A stretch of DNA of 64,000 nucleotides, from positions 124,001-188,000 of the forward strand of contig NZ_BMUI01000013.1 of the NCBI RefSeq assembly GCF_014650115.1, read 5' to 3'. Below the pieces are notes generated by a model that was not told the DNA's origin, ran no database searches, and saw only the letters and a list, made by a program, of their open reading frames with translations. Shown piece after piece: positions 51,737-61,050 of this stretch. The first letter of the stretch is position 1, and every line of letters begins with the position of its first letter. Position numbers and translations under genes: made by a program. The DNA is from Streptomyces olivaceoviridis (GTDB lineage: Bacteria; Actinomycetota; Actinomycetes; Streptomycetales; Streptomycetaceae).

Positions 51737-52201
51737 ATGACGCAGCGTGCGGAGTTCGCGACCGTGAGGGACCGCCTGGCCGTGGACGACCTGGTCACCG
51801 CGTACGCGGTGGCGGTGGACGACGGCGACTGGCCGGGGTACCGAGGGCTGTTCACGGCGGACGGACGCGCCGACTACCGCTCGGCGGGCGGTATCGAGGG
51901 CGACGCCGGCCGGGTCGCCGCCTGGCTGGCCGGGAGCCTGACCCTGTTCGCCGTCCGCCAGCACCTGATCGTCAACCGGCAGGTCCGCTTCGGCGTCCTG
52001 GACCAGGACACCGGCGACACCGCCCGTGTCCGCGCCGACTACCTCAACCCCATGCGCTTCACCGGCCCCGACGGCTCCGCCGCCCCGGACCTGGTGTGCG
52101 GCGGCCGTTACGACTTCGGGCTCTTGCGCACCGCCGAGGGCTGGCGCCTGAGCGAGGTCGTCGTACACGAGAAGTGGCGCCGCGGGCCGGGCGCCCCGTA
52201 A
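51737..52201 (+). CDS. SnoaL-like/NTF2-fold protein
   Basis: A 154-aa SnoaL_4-type protein (LAVDDLVTAYAVAVDDGDWPGYRGLFTADG at the N-terminus, then DFGLLRTAEGWRLSEVVVHEKW). The fold serves polyketide cyclases, dehydratases and many binding proteins. There is no polyketide cluster here, so its substrate is open. It is divergent from the DUF4291 gene with about 95 bp between the starts. Confidence 0.82.
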   Translation: MTQRAEFATVRDRLAVDDLVTAYAVAVDDGDWPGYRGLFTADGRADYRSAGGIEGDAGRVAAWLAGSLTLFAVRQHLIVNRQVRFGVLDQDTGDTARVRADYLNPMRFTGPDGSAAPDLVCGGRYDFGLLRTAEGWRLSEVVVHEKWRRGPGAP

Positions 52202-52364
52202 CGCCGGGAGCCCCTGAGCGGCGCGGGGCGCGCTGCCGACCCGCGGCTCGGCAGCGCGCCCCGCATGCCCGCGTACGCCGTACGACCGCCCGCCCTGGCC
52301 GGAAGACACACGGCCTCCCGCTCACCGCGCACACTGGACCTATCGCTGGGTAGGGAGGCTCCCT

Positions 52365-53939
52365 ATGAGGACGATCAACCGCTGGCTGACCTCCCCCTGG
52401 CGCCGCTCGGCCGCCGCCGCCCTCGCCGGTGCCCTGCCGGTGCTCTCGTTCCCGGCTCCCTCGCTGTGGTGGTTCGCGTACGTCGCGCTGGTGCCGTGGA
52501 TCCTGCTCGCCCGCTCCGCGCCGACCGGACGGCGGGCCGCGTACGACGGCTGGTGGGGCGGCATCGGATTCCTCATAGCCGTCCACCACTGGCTGCTGCC
52601 GAGCCTGCACGTGTTCATCTTCCTGATCGCCGCCCTGCTGGGGCTGCTGTGGGCGCCGTGGGGCCGGCTGGTGCGCCGGTTCCTGGGCGGGGTGCCGTCG
52701 GCGGGCCGGTGTGCCGCCGCCCTGGTGGTGCTGCCGTCGGCCTGGCTGGCGGTGGAACTGGTCCGGTCCTGGCAGGGGCTCGGCGGGCCGTGGGGCATGC
52801 TCGGCGCCAGCCAGTGGCAGGTGGGCCCGGCGCTGCGGCTGGCCTCGGTCGGCGGGGTCTGGCTGCTCAGCTTCCTGGTGGTGGCCGTCAACGTGGCCGT
52901 GGCCGTGCTGCTCGCCGTCCGCGCGTCGCGGGTGCCGGCCGTGGCCTCGCTGGTCGCCACGGCCGCCGTGGCCTCGGTCGCGTGGGCCTGGGCGCCGCGC
53001 CCGGACGTCGACGGGCGGGTGCGGATCGCCGTCGTGCAGCCGGGGATCGTGGCCGGGCAGGACAGCGGCGACAAGCGGTTCGACCAGGAGGAGCGGCTGA
53101 CCCGGCGGCTCGCCGGGCAGGGCGCCGACCTGGTGGTGTGGGGCGAGTCCAGCGTCGGCTTCGACCTGGACGACCGCCCCGACCTGTCCCGGCGGCTCGC
53201 CGCGCTGTCCCGCGAGACCGGCGCCGACGTGCTGGTGAACGTGGACGCCCGGCGCTCCGACCGGCCCGGCATCTACAAGAGTTCGGTGCTGGTCGGCCCG
53301 GACGGCCCGACCGGCGACCGCTACGACAAGATGCGTCTGGTCCCGTTCGGCGAGTACATACCGGCCCGTTCGCTGCTCGGCTGGGCCACCTCGGTGGGCC
53401 GGGCGGCCGGCGAGGACCGGCACCGCGGCACCGAACAGACCGTGATGAACGTCGGGCACGGGCTGCGGATCGGCCCGCTGATCTGCTTCGAGACCGCGTT
53501 CCCGGACATGAGCCGGCACCTCGCCGAGGACGGTGCGGACGTCCTCCTCGGCCAGTCGTCCACCTCGTCCTTCCAGCACAGCTGGGCGCCCGAGCAGCAC
53601 GCCTCGCTGGCCGCACTGCGTGCCGCGGAGACCGGCCGCCCGATGGTGCACGCCACCCTCACGGGCGTCTCGGCGGTGTACGGCCCGGCCGGGCAGCGCC
53701 TCGGCCCGTGGCTCACCACCGACGCGAGCGCCGCGCGCGTGTACGACGTACCGCTCGCGCACGGCGTCACGCCGTACGTCCGCTACGGCGACTGGCCGGT
53801 GCACGGGGCGCTGCTGGTGCTGGCCACGCTGTGCGTGACCGAGGGGGCGCGGGCGCTCAGGCTGCGCCGCAGCGGTCCTGAACCGCTCGGACCACCCGCT
53901 CGCACAGTTCGTGAGTCGCCAGCGCGTCCCTGGCGCTGA
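52365..53939 (+). CDS. lnt: apolipoprotein N-acyltransferase
   Basis: A 524-aa membrane enzyme adding the third acyl chain to lipoproteins. About six N-terminal helices precede a carbon-nitrogen hydrolase domain with the catalytic triad: Glu in VVWGESSVG, Lys in YDKMRLVPFGEY and Cys in LICFETAFP. GGGAGGCTCCCT precedes the ATG. The 3' end overlaps the convergent oxidoreductase by 83 bp. Confidence 0.93.
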   Translation: MRTINRWLTSPWRRSAAAALAGALPVLSFPAPSLWWFAYVALVPWILLARSAPTGRRAAYDGWWGGIGFLIAVHHWLLPSLHVFIFLIAALLGLLWAPWGRLVRRFLGGVPSAGRCAAALVVLPSAWLAVELVRSWQGLGGPWGMLGASQWQVGPALRLASVGGVWLLSFLVVAVNVAVAVLLAVRASRVPAVASLVATAAVASVAWAWAPRPDVDGRVRIAVVQPGIVAGQDSGDKRFDQEERLTRRLAGQGADLVVWGESSVGFDLDDRPDLSRRLAALSRETGADVLVNVDARRSDRPGIYKSSVLVGPDGPTGDRYDKMRLVPFGEYIPARSLLGWATSVGRAAGEDRHRGTEQTVMNVGHGLRIGPLICFETAFPDMSRHLAEDGADVLLGQSSTSSFQHSWAPEQHASLAALRAAETGRPMVHATLTGVSAVYGPAGQRLGPWLTTDASAARVYDVPLAHGVTPYVRYGDWPVHGALLVLATLCVTEGARALRLRRSGPEPLGPPARTVRESPARPWR

Positions 53940-54768
53940 GCAGCTTCCCGGCCCGCACGGCGTCGAGGAACGCGAGGGCCGCCTGCTCGATGCCGCGCTG
54001 GCGGGCCACCGGCACCCAGTCGCCGCGCCGGCGCACGGTCGGCTGCCCCTTGTGGTCGATCACCTCGGCGAGGTTGACCACCTGGCGCTTGGTGTCCTGT
54101 CCGGACACCTCCAGGATCTCCTCGGTGGAGCCGCTGAGCCGGTTCATCACGCCGAGCGCGGTGAAGCCGTCGCCGCCGAGCTGGAGCACGACGTGGTGCA
54201 GCAGCCCGCCCTCGGCACGGGCGCGCACGGTGACGTCGTCGACCGGGCCCGGCACCAGGAACCGCAGGGTGTCGACGACATGGATGAAGTCGTCCAGGAT
54301 CATCGAGCGCGGTTCCTCGGGCAGCCCGACCCGGTTCTTCTGCATGAGGATCAGCTCGCGCGGGTGGTCCAGGCACTGGGCGTACCCGGGGGCGTACCGG
54401 CGGTTGAAGCCGACGACCAGCGAGACGCCCCGCCGCTCGGCGAGGGCGACCAGCCGCTCGGAGTCGGCGAGTTCGTAGGCGAGGGGCTTGTCCACGTACG
54501 TCGGCACGCCGGCCTCCAGCAGCCGGGTGACCACCTCGGGGTGGACGGTGGTGGGCGCGTGCACGAAGGCCGCGTCGAGGCCGGCGGCGAGCAGGGAGTC
54601 GAGGGTGGTGTGCCGCTGCTCCCGGGGCAGGTGCAGGCTGTCGCCGACCCGGTCCAGGGTGGCGGGCGTGCGGGTGTGCAGGTGCAGGTCGACCCCCGGC
54701 TGCGTGCCGAGCACCGGCAGATACGCCTTCTGCGCGATGTCCCCGAGTCCGATGCAGCCGACCTTCAC
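53857..54768 (-). CDS. Gfo/Idh/MocA-family oxidoreductase
   Basis: A 303-aa NAD(P)-dependent sugar-type oxidoreductase. The cofactor motif is GCIGLGDIAQKAYLPVL at the N-terminus, and the catalytic lysine lies in VDKPLAYE, with a late FNRRYAPGY motif. The sugar or cyclitol substrate is unknown. The GTG has GGGGAGAGCAC directly upstream. Its last 83 bp are shared antisense with lnt. Confidence 0.88.
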   Translation of the reverse strand: MKVGCIGLGDIAQKAYLPVLGTQPGVDLHLHTRTPATLDRVGDSLHLPREQRHTTLDSLLAAGLDAAFVHAPTTVHPEVVTRLLEAGVPTYVDKPLAYELADSERLVALAERRGVSLVVGFNRRYAPGYAQCLDHPRELILMQKNRVGLPEEPRSMILDDFIHVVDTLRFLVPGPVDDVTVRARAEGGLLHHVVLQLGGDGFTALGVMNRLSGSTEEILEVSGQDTKRQVVNLAEVIDHKGQPTVRRRGDWVPVARQRGIEQAALAFLDAVRAGKLLSARDALATHELCERVVRAVQDRCGAA

Positions 54769-55007
54769 GTGCTCTCCCCTACGGCTTGCCCGCGTGATTC
54801 CTGCCGGAAGCATACGGGGGCCACCGGGCGGCGATGCCGGCGATGCCCCGAGGGAGGAGCGACCGTGTTCGGTACGGCGCCGGCGGTGGCTGAACGTCAG
54901 CTCCGGTACGGCGCGTCCCTCGACGGGGGGCATGCGGTCACCCGTACGGGCATCGGATCCGGCTTCCCCGGTGCCGAACCGGCCGCCGGCCCAGCAGAGT
55001 TGCGCGG

Positions 55008-55466
55008 GTGCATCGAACGACGACCACCGCAGCGCTTCTGGTCACCGTGGCCGTCTCGGCCCTCTCCGGCTGTGTGACGGTGCGGGACGCGGCGCCGACG
55101 GGGTCGCCGCCGGGCAGCGCGCCCTCGCGGCCGACGGCGACCCGGCCGAACGGCAGCGCGGAGCCCCGGGTGGTGCAGGCACCGGCCCGCGAGGCGCTGG
55201 AGAGGACGGGCCCGTCCGGGCGCCCGGAGCGCTCCGGACCGCCCGCCCGGCACCGGGCCCCGGCCGCACCCGAGGTCACCCACCGCCCAGCGGCCCCGCC
55301 CGGGCCCCCGCTCCCGGCCCCCTCCCGCCGGCCGCACACCCCCATGCCCCTCCCACCCCCGGCGGTGACCCGCCCTCCGGATGTCTGCGCCCTGGGCAGG
55401 GCGTACGGCGGCTGGCGGAAGGACAGCCCCCAAGCCCGGATCTGCGCGCAGGCGTACGACCACTGA
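55008..55466 (+). CDS. proline-rich lipoprotein
   Basis: A 152-aa exported lipoprotein. The signal peptide ends in a lipobox ALSGC with lipid-modified Cys22. Residues 30-120 are a proline/arginine/alanine-rich low-complexity stretch that may span the wall. The C-terminal 30 residues (DVCALGRAYGGWRKDSPQARIC) are the conserved part, with two cysteines that could pair. Function is unknown. It is a potential substrate of the nearby Lnt. Confidence 0.72.
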   Translation: MHRTTTTAALLVTVAVSALSGCVTVRDAAPTGSPPGSAPSRPTATRPNGSAEPRVVQAPAREALERTGPSGRPERSGPPARHRAPAAPEVTHRPAAPPGPPLPAPSRRPHTPMPLPPPAVTRPPDVCALGRAYGGWRKDSPQARICAQAYDH

Positions 55467-55656
55467 CCGTCGCCCTGAAGGCGGTGAACTCACCGGCCCT
55501 GGGCCTTGTCGTCACACTCCCGTCGTCCCCCGGAGGGCGGGCCGCGCGGCGTCAGGTGCGTGCCCGGTGCGGCGAGTGGGGGCACCTCCCACGCCGTTGA
55601 GGCAGTGGGGGAACGTGCATGGCGTCGCACGGCAGACGGGAGTTCGACGACAGGGC

Positions 55657-56169
55657 CTAGCCCTGGCGCGGCGGTCTCCAGCCCTCTTCGCCCGGCGTGC
55701 CGTCCTCCCCCAGCCGCAGGGCCAGACGGCTGATCTCGGACCGGACACCCGCGCCGTAGCCGTCGTCGGCGAGGCACCGGGCGGCGCTGCGGGCCCGGCG
55801 CAGCTGGCTGCGGGCGGCCTCGGCGCGGCCCAGCTTGGCGTAGTCGGCGGCCAGGTTGAGGTGCAGGGAGGGGAAGAAGCCCCGCACGCTCGACGGGTCG
55901 GCGCCCACGCGGCCGTCGGCGACCTCCTCCGCCGCCGACAGCGCCCGCAGGTCCCAGGCGAGTTCGTCCGCCGGGTCGTCCTGGGTGTCGGCCAAGTAGT
56001 GGGCCAGGGTGCAGCGGTGCAGCGGGTCGCCCTCCTCGCCGACCTCCGCCCACAGCTCCAGGAAGCGGCTGCGGGCCTCCTCGCGGTCGCCTCCGTGGTG
56101 CAGCATCACGACCTGTCCGATCCGCGTCAGCACGGCGTCCGGCGCCGCCTGTTCCTGTCGCTCCGCCAC
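55657..56169 (-). CDS. TPR-like helical protein
   Basis: A 170-aa alpha-helical protein conserved in Streptomyces. Repeat-like helices (GDREEARSRFLELWAEVGEEGD, LHLNLAADYAKLGRAEAARSQL) suggest tetratricopeptide repeats, and CTLAHYLADTQDDPADELAWDLRAL is the most conserved segment. It may be a scaffold. The GTG at 56169 has CGGAGGGACCCC upstream. Confidence 0.78.
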   Translation of the reverse strand: MAERQEQAAPDAVLTRIGQVVMLHHGGDREEARSRFLELWAEVGEEGDPLHRCTLAHYLADTQDDPADELAWDLRALSAAEEVADGRVGADPSSVRGFFPSLHLNLAADYAKLGRAEAARSQLRRARSAARCLADDGYGAGVRSEISRLALRLGEDGTPGEEGWRPPRQG

Positions 56170-56333
56170 GGGGTCCCTCCGGGCCGTCGGCAATGGTCCG
56201 CTGCTGACGCTAACCGTCGCGCACCGGATTCCCGGACAGGCGGCGCCGTCGTGCCGACGGCCGGTGGTCGACCGCGGGCCCGTGGTGGCGGGTCGCGCCC
56301 GCGCGGGCCGCTCCCCCGGGCCCCCGGCCGCCG

Positions 56334-57017
56334 TCAGCCCAGGTTCGGGATGCGCCAGTCGATCGGCTCGTGCCCCTGCGCGGCGATCGCCTCGTTGGTC
56401 TGCGTGAACGGGCGGGAGCCGAAGAACTTCTTCGCGGACAGCGGTGAGGGGTGCGCGCCCTTGACCACCACGTGCCGGGTCTCGTCGATCAGCGGGAGCT
56501 TCTTCTGCGCGTAGTTGCCCCACAGGACGAAGACGGCCGGGTCGGGCCGGGAGGCCACCGCGCGGATCACCGCGTCCGTGAACTTCTCCCAGCCCTTGCC
56601 CTTGTGCGAGTTGGCCTCGCCGGCCCGGACCGTGAGGACCGCGTTGAGCAGCAGCACGCCCTGCCGGGCCCACGGCATCAGATAGCCGTTGTCCGGGACG
56701 GGCAGGCCCAGCTCCTCCTGCATCTCCTTGTAGATGTTCCGCAGGGAGGGCGGGGTCTTCACGCCGGGGCGGACCGAGAAGCACAGGCCGTGGCCCTGGC
56801 CCTCGCCGTGGTACGGGTCCTGGCCCAGGACCAGGACCTTCACCCGCTCGTACGGCGTGGCGTCCAGCGCGGCGAAGACCTCCTCGCGCGGCGGGTAGAC
56901 GGGACCCCTCGCCCGCTCCTCCTCGACGAACTCGGTCAGCTCCTTGAAGTAGGGCTGCTGTAGCTCGTCGCCCAGAACCCCGCGCCAGGACTCGGGCAGC
57001 ATGGCGATGTCGGTCAC
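56334..57017 (-). CDS. ung: uracil-DNA glycosylase
   Basis: A 227-aa family 1 uracil-DNA glycosylase removing uracil from DNA. The water-activating Asp67 is in GQDPYHG, and His189 is in GAHPSPLSA. LLLNAVLTVRAGEANSH is the third family motif. GAGGACGTTGAC precedes the GTG. Length is standard. Confidence 0.95.
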   Translation of the reverse strand: MTDIAMLPESWRGVLGDELQQPYFKELTEFVEEERARGPVYPPREEVFAALDATPYERVKVLVLGQDPYHGEGQGHGLCFSVRPGVKTPPSLRNIYKEMQEELGLPVPDNGYLMPWARQGVLLLNAVLTVRAGEANSHKGKGWEKFTDAVIRAVASRPDPAVFVLWGNYAQKKLPLIDETRHVVVKGAHPSPLSAKKFFGSRPFTQTNEAIAAQGHEPIDWRIPNLG

Positions 57018-57136
57018 GTCAACGTCCTCACGATGTCGATCAACTACGGCGTGCGGTCACTTCAGGTCTTCGAACCTACAGGCGACCACTGACAACCGGT
57101 GCCGCGAGGACCGTCCGCCGAGCCCGGCAGCCGGGC

Positions 57137-58714
57137 TCACCAGCTGGTCTTGCGGTGCAGCGTCCACATCATCATGATCGTCGAGGGGTCCAGGGCCTGC
57201 TCGCCGCCGGAGATGTCGACGCTGGCCGCGAGGAACTGCCGGCCCTGCCACAGCGGGATCAGCCGGGCGTCGTCCACCATGATCCGCTGGGCCGCCTCCA
57301 CGTCCTTGACGGTCTGGGCGCGGTCGCTCTCCGCGCGCGCGTGGGGCAGCAGCCGGTCGGTGATCTCCTTGGCCGGGTAGGGCGTACCGAGCGCGTTGTG
57401 CTCGCCGACGAACGGGGCGATGAAGTTGTCGGCGTCGGGGAAGTCCGGGAACCAGCCGCGTCCGAACACCGGGTACTCGCCCTTCTGGTAGCCGACCACG
57501 TAGCTCTTCCACGGGCGGCTCCTGAGGGTGATGCTGAACAGGCCGGAGCCGTCCAGTTGCCGCTTCAGCTCCCGGAACATCAGGGCCGTCTCGGAGCCGT
57601 AGCGGTCGGTGGTGTACCAGAGGGTGAGCGGGACGGGCCGGGTGATGCCGGCGCCGGAGAGGATCTCGCGGGCCTTGGGGACGCTCGGTTCGCCGTAGTC
57701 GTCGAAGAACGGGGTGGCGTGGCCGGTCAGGCCCTTGGGGACCATCGAGTACAGCGGGTCGACCGTGTCCTTGTAGACCTTGTGCGCGATGGCGCCCCGG
57801 TCCACGATCTGGGCGATGGCCTTGCGCACGGCGGGCTGCTTGGCCCAGGGGTCCTCGGGGTTGAACACCAGGTAGCTGATGTCGGTGCCGGCCCCGTCGA
57901 CCAGTTGCAGGTCCTCGCCGGCGTGCTCCTGGAGGGCGAGGATGTCGTCGGCGGCCAGGCCGCGGTAGGTGACGTCGATCTGCTTGTCCCGCAGCGCCTT
58001 GACCATGCCGGCGGAGTCCTTGAAGTACCGGATGGTCACCGCGTCGTTCTGCCGCTCGGCGAAGCCCTGGTAGGTGTCGTTGCGCACCAGGACGGCCTTG
58101 CCGCCCTCCTCGTAGGACCGGAGCTTGTACGGGCCCGAGCCGTGGACCGTGGTGTCCTCGCGCAGGGAGTCGGCGGGGTAGTCGTCCGGGTCGACGATCG
58201 ACATGGCGGGGGTGGCCAGCACGAACGGGAAGGTGGCGTCGGACCGGTTGAGGTGGAAGACGATCTCGCGGTCGCCGCTGGTCCGGACGTTGTCCAGGCT
58301 GCCGAGCAGCCCGGCGGGGCCACCGGGGGCGTCGATGGTGCGGATGCGCTCGATGGAGTGCCGGACGGCCTCGGCGGTCAGCGGGTCGCCGTCGGCGAAC
58401 TTCAGGCCGGCGCGCAGCTCGCAGCGGTAGGTGCGGCTCGTGGAGTCGGTGAAGGAGCAGCTCTCGGCGGCGTCGGGCTGGGGGGTGGTGGCACCGTTCG
58501 GGTAGGCGAGGAGCGTCTGGAAGATGTTCCGGTACAGCTCCCAGGAACCGTCCCAGGCACCGGCCGGGTCCAGGGTGCTGGGGGCGCTGGTGGTACCCAC
58601 GACGATCGGCCCCTGGCTGTCGGGGTCGCCGTCGGACAGCAGACTGCATCCGGCCACCAGCGAAAGGGACGCGATCACCGCGACTCTCCGCGGGCATCGG
58701 CTCCGGTTGAACAC
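57137..58714 (-). CDS. ABC transporter substrate-binding lipoprotein (peptide/opine type)
   Basis: A 525-aa extracellular solute-binding protein, family 5. The signal peptide ends in the lipobox SLVAGC with lipid-modified cysteine at about residue 23. Family landmarks are STLDPAGAWDG, RAGLKFADGDPLTAEAV and GSGPYKLRSYEEGG. It should deliver peptides, opines or nickel-type ligands to an importer, but no permease or ATPase genes are adjacent, so it is an orphan. GAGGAG stands 7 nt before the GTG at 58714, which I prefer to the GTG at 58720. Confidence 0.9.
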   Translation of the reverse strand: MFNRSRCPRRVAVIASLSLVAGCSLLSDGDPDSQGPIVVGTTSAPSTLDPAGAWDGSWELYRNIFQTLLAYPNGATTPQPDAAESCSFTDSTSRTYRCELRAGLKFADGDPLTAEAVRHSIERIRTIDAPGGPAGLLGSLDNVRTSGDREIVFHLNRSDATFPFVLATPAMSIVDPDDYPADSLREDTTVHGSGPYKLRSYEEGGKAVLVRNDTYQGFAERQNDAVTIRYFKDSAGMVKALRDKQIDVTYRGLAADDILALQEHAGEDLQLVDGAGTDISYLVFNPEDPWAKQPAVRKAIAQIVDRGAIAHKVYKDTVDPLYSMVPKGLTGHATPFFDDYGEPSVPKAREILSGAGITRPVPLTLWYTTDRYGSETALMFRELKRQLDGSGLFSITLRSRPWKSYVVGYQKGEYPVFGRGWFPDFPDADNFIAPFVGEHNALGTPYPAKEITDRLLPHARAESDRAQTVKDVEAAQRIMVDDARLIPLWQGRQFLAASVDISGGEQALDPSTIMMMWTLHRKTSW

Positions 58715-58856
58715 GCGCACGCTCCTCGATCCGCCGTACCAAGGGTCGGCAGACCATACCGCAGCGTCCGGGAGCCTGAACCTGCCCGAATTCAGACCGT
58801 CTTGATCGACCGAGCGGTGACGACGTTGTCATTCCGCTGTGCGGACTCTGGACGGC

Positions 58857-58896
58857 CTTCCGGGCGCCGATCCGTCCGAAAATCGACGCCCGGAAG
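58857..58896 (-). terminator. hairpin after the SDR/fabG operon
   Basis: CTTCCGGGCG (58857-58866) pairs perfectly with CGCCCGGAAG (58887-58896). On the minus strand it starts 11 nt after the SDR stop at 58908, so it fits a terminator for that operon. The 20-nt loop is longer than usual. Confidence 0.5.
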
Positions 58897-58907
58897 AGAT
58901 GCGCGGC

Positions 58908-59669
58908 TCAGCCCACGCCGGCGTTGAGGAAGATGCCGCCGTCCACGACGAGGGTCTGACCGGTGATCCAGTCGGACTGCTCGGAGGTGAGGAACGCGGC
59001 GGCCCCGCCGATGTCGGAGGGCACTCCGAGCCGGCCGAGCGGGTAGGCCGCCGCGGCCTCCTCCTCGCGGTTCTCGTACAGGGCCTGGGCGAACTTGGTC
59101 TTGACGACGCCCGGGGCGATCGCGTTGACCCGCACCTTGGGCGCGAACTCGTGCGCGAGCTGCTGGGTCAGGTTGATCATCGCGGCCTTGCTGACGCCGT
59201 AGGCGCCGATGAAGGGCGAGGGCGCGAGGCCCGCGATGGAGGCGATGTTGACGATCGCGCCGCCGTTGTCCTTCTGCCAGGCGTGCCAGGTCTTCTGGGC
59301 GAAGCCGAGCGCGGAGATCACGTTGGTCTCGAAGACCTTGCGGGCGACGTTCAGGTCGAGGTCCGCCATCGGGCCGAACACCGGGTTGGTGCCCGCGTTG
59401 TTGACGAGGAAGTCGACCCGGCCGAAGGCCTCCATGGCGCGTTCGACGACCTCGCTCTGGTGGTCGAGGTCATGGGCCTTGCCGGCGACGCCGATGACCC
59501 GCTCGGCGCCGAGCTTCTCGACGGCTTCCTTCAGGGCGTCCTCGCCCCGGCCGGTGATGCACACGCGGTCGCCGCGCGCGATCAGCGCCTCGGCGACGCC
59601 GTAGCCGATGCCGCGGCTGGCGCCGGTGACGATCGCGACCCTGCCGGACAGCTCCGGGAGTTCAGTCAT
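58908..59669 (-). CDS. short-chain dehydrogenase/reductase (FabG-like)
   Basis: A 253-aa classical SDR. The cofactor motif is TGASRGIG (15-22), the catalytic residues are Ser144, Tyr157 and Lys161 (YGVSK), and the C-terminal ITGQTLVVDGG is intact. It is 21 bp downstream of the fabG gene, in the same operon. It may act on acyl-CoA or other alcohol/ketone substrates; an acyl-carrier function is only inferred. Confidence 0.9.
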   Translation of the reverse strand: MTELPELSGRVAIVTGASRGIGYGVAEALIARGDRVCITGRGEDALKEAVEKLGAERVIGVAGKAHDLDHQSEVVERAMEAFGRVDFLVNNAGTNPVFGPMADLDLNVARKVFETNVISALGFAQKTWHAWQKDNGGAIVNIASIAGLAPSPFIGAYGVSKAAMINLTQQLAHEFAPKVRVNAIAPGVVKTKFAQALYENREEEAAAAYPLGRLGVPSDIGGAAAFLTSEQSDWITGQTLVVDGGIFLNAGVG

Positions 59670-59690
59670 GTCCGTGTTACCCCTGGATCC

Positions 59691-60452
59691 TTAGTTGAGC
59701 GGTCCGCCGGCGACGTACAGCACCTGGCCGGAGACGAAGCCGGCCGCCTCGCCGGTGAAGAACGCGATGGCGTTGGCGATGTCCTCGGGCTCACCGACGC
59801 GCTGCACCGGGATCTGGGTGGCGGCGGCCTTCTTGAAGTCCTCGAAGCCCATGCCGACCCGGTCGGCGGTGGCCTTGGTCATCTCGGTGGCGATGAAGCC
59901 GGGGGCGACGGCGTTGGCGGTGATGCCGAACTTGCCCAGCTCGATGGCGAGGGTCTTGGTGAAGCCCTGGAGACCCGCCTTGGCGGCCGAGTAGTTGACC
60001 TGGCCGCGGTTGCCGAGCGCCGAGGAGGAGGAGAGGTTGACGACGCGGCCCCAGCCGGCGTCGACCATGTGCTTCTGGACGGCCTTGGTCATCAGGAACG
60101 AGCCGCGCAGGTGCACGTTCATGACCGTGTCCCAGTCGGAGGCGCTCATCTTGAACAGCAGGTTGTCGCGCAGCACGCCCGCGTTGTTCACCAGGATGGT
60201 CGGGGCGCCCAGCTCCTCCACGATCCGGGCGACGGCCGCCTCGACCTGCGCCTCGTCGGAGACGTCCGCGCCGACCGCGATGGCCTTGCCGCCGGCCGCG
60301 GTGATCTTCTCGACGGTGTCCTTGCAGGCGGCCTCGTCCAGGTCGATCACGGCGACCGCGCGGCCCTCGGCCGCCAGTCGTACGGCGGTGGCGGCGCCGA
60401 TGCCGCGCGCCGCGCCGGTGACGACCGCGACCCGCTGTTCAGTGGTGGACAT
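59691..60452 (-). CDS. fabG: 3-oxoacyl-ACP reductase FabG
   Basis: A 253-aa SDR closely matching FabG: TGAARGIG (12-19), catalytic serine in SSSSALGNRGQVNYSAAK with Tyr154 and Lys158, and the family ending GQVLYVAGG. FabG reduces 3-oxoacyl-ACP with NADPH in fatty acid elongation; this copy lies away from the main fab cluster and may serve a side pathway. GAGGAGACACAGCA precedes the ATG. It is the first gene of the operon. Confidence 0.9.
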   Translation of the reverse strand: MSTTEQRVAVVTGAARGIGAATAVRLAAEGRAVAVIDLDEAACKDTVEKITAAGGKAIAVGADVSDEAQVEAAVARIVEELGAPTILVNNAGVLRDNLLFKMSASDWDTVMNVHLRGSFLMTKAVQKHMVDAGWGRVVNLSSSSALGNRGQVNYSAAKAGLQGFTKTLAIELGKFGITANAVAPGFIATEMTKATADRVGMGFEDFKKAAATQIPVQRVGEPEDIANAIAFFTGEAAGFVSGQVLYVAGGPLN

Positions 60453-60600
60453 TGCTGTGTCTCCTCGCCCTTGAGAGAACCTGTCGGGCCCTCGGAGAGG
60501 ACCCCCTGGTGCGGTGAGCGACCGCTTAGTACCTTCAGCACCCGTGACGCTAGAAGCCCTGGCACCCGGTGTCAACGGCACATCCGGCCGGTGTGATCCA

Positions 60601-61050
60601 TTACCTCACCAAGAGGTCCAGCAACCGCTCCGTCTCGGCCGCCGGGTCGGCCGTCAGGCCGGTGTGCACCGGTCCGGGCTGGACCACGGTGGAACGGGGC
60701 GCGATCACCCAGCGGTAGCGGCGCCCCGCGTCGTCGCCCGCCGCCTGCCCGGCCTGGTCACCGCCCGCGCAGTGCCGCTCGATCGCACGCAGCGCGGCCC
60801 GCACCCCGGCGACGTCGGCGGCCGGGTCCAGCGCGCGCAGCCGGGCCTCGTCCAGATGGGTGCGGGCACCGACGTAGTCCCGGGCGCGGCAGTACACGAC
60901 CACGCCCGCGTTGATGCACTCCCCGCGTTCCACCCGGGGCACGACCCGCAGCAGCGCGTACTCGAACACGACCCGGTCGCCGCCCTGGCCCGCCCGGGTG
61001 ATGTGCCGCTCGGTCACATGGCCGGCCATGTGGATGTGACGCTCGCTCAC
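60601..61050 (-). CDS. DUF3037 family protein paired with a HipA-like kinase
   Basis: A 149-aa protein with the DUF3037 core FEYALLRVVPRVERGECINAGVVVYCRARDYV-type segment (residues about 20-50) and a helical C-terminus. The family has no assigned activity. The GTG overlaps the stop of the HipA-like gene (GTGA), so the two products are made in a fixed ratio, which suggests a complex. Confidence 0.85.
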   Translation of the reverse strand: MSERHIHMAGHVTERHITRAGQGGDRVVFEYALLRVVPRVERGECINAGVVVYCRARDYVGARTHLDEARLRALDPAADVAGVRAALRAIERHCAGGDQAGQAAGDDAGRRYRWVIAPRSTVVQPGPVHTGLTADPAAETERLLDLLVR

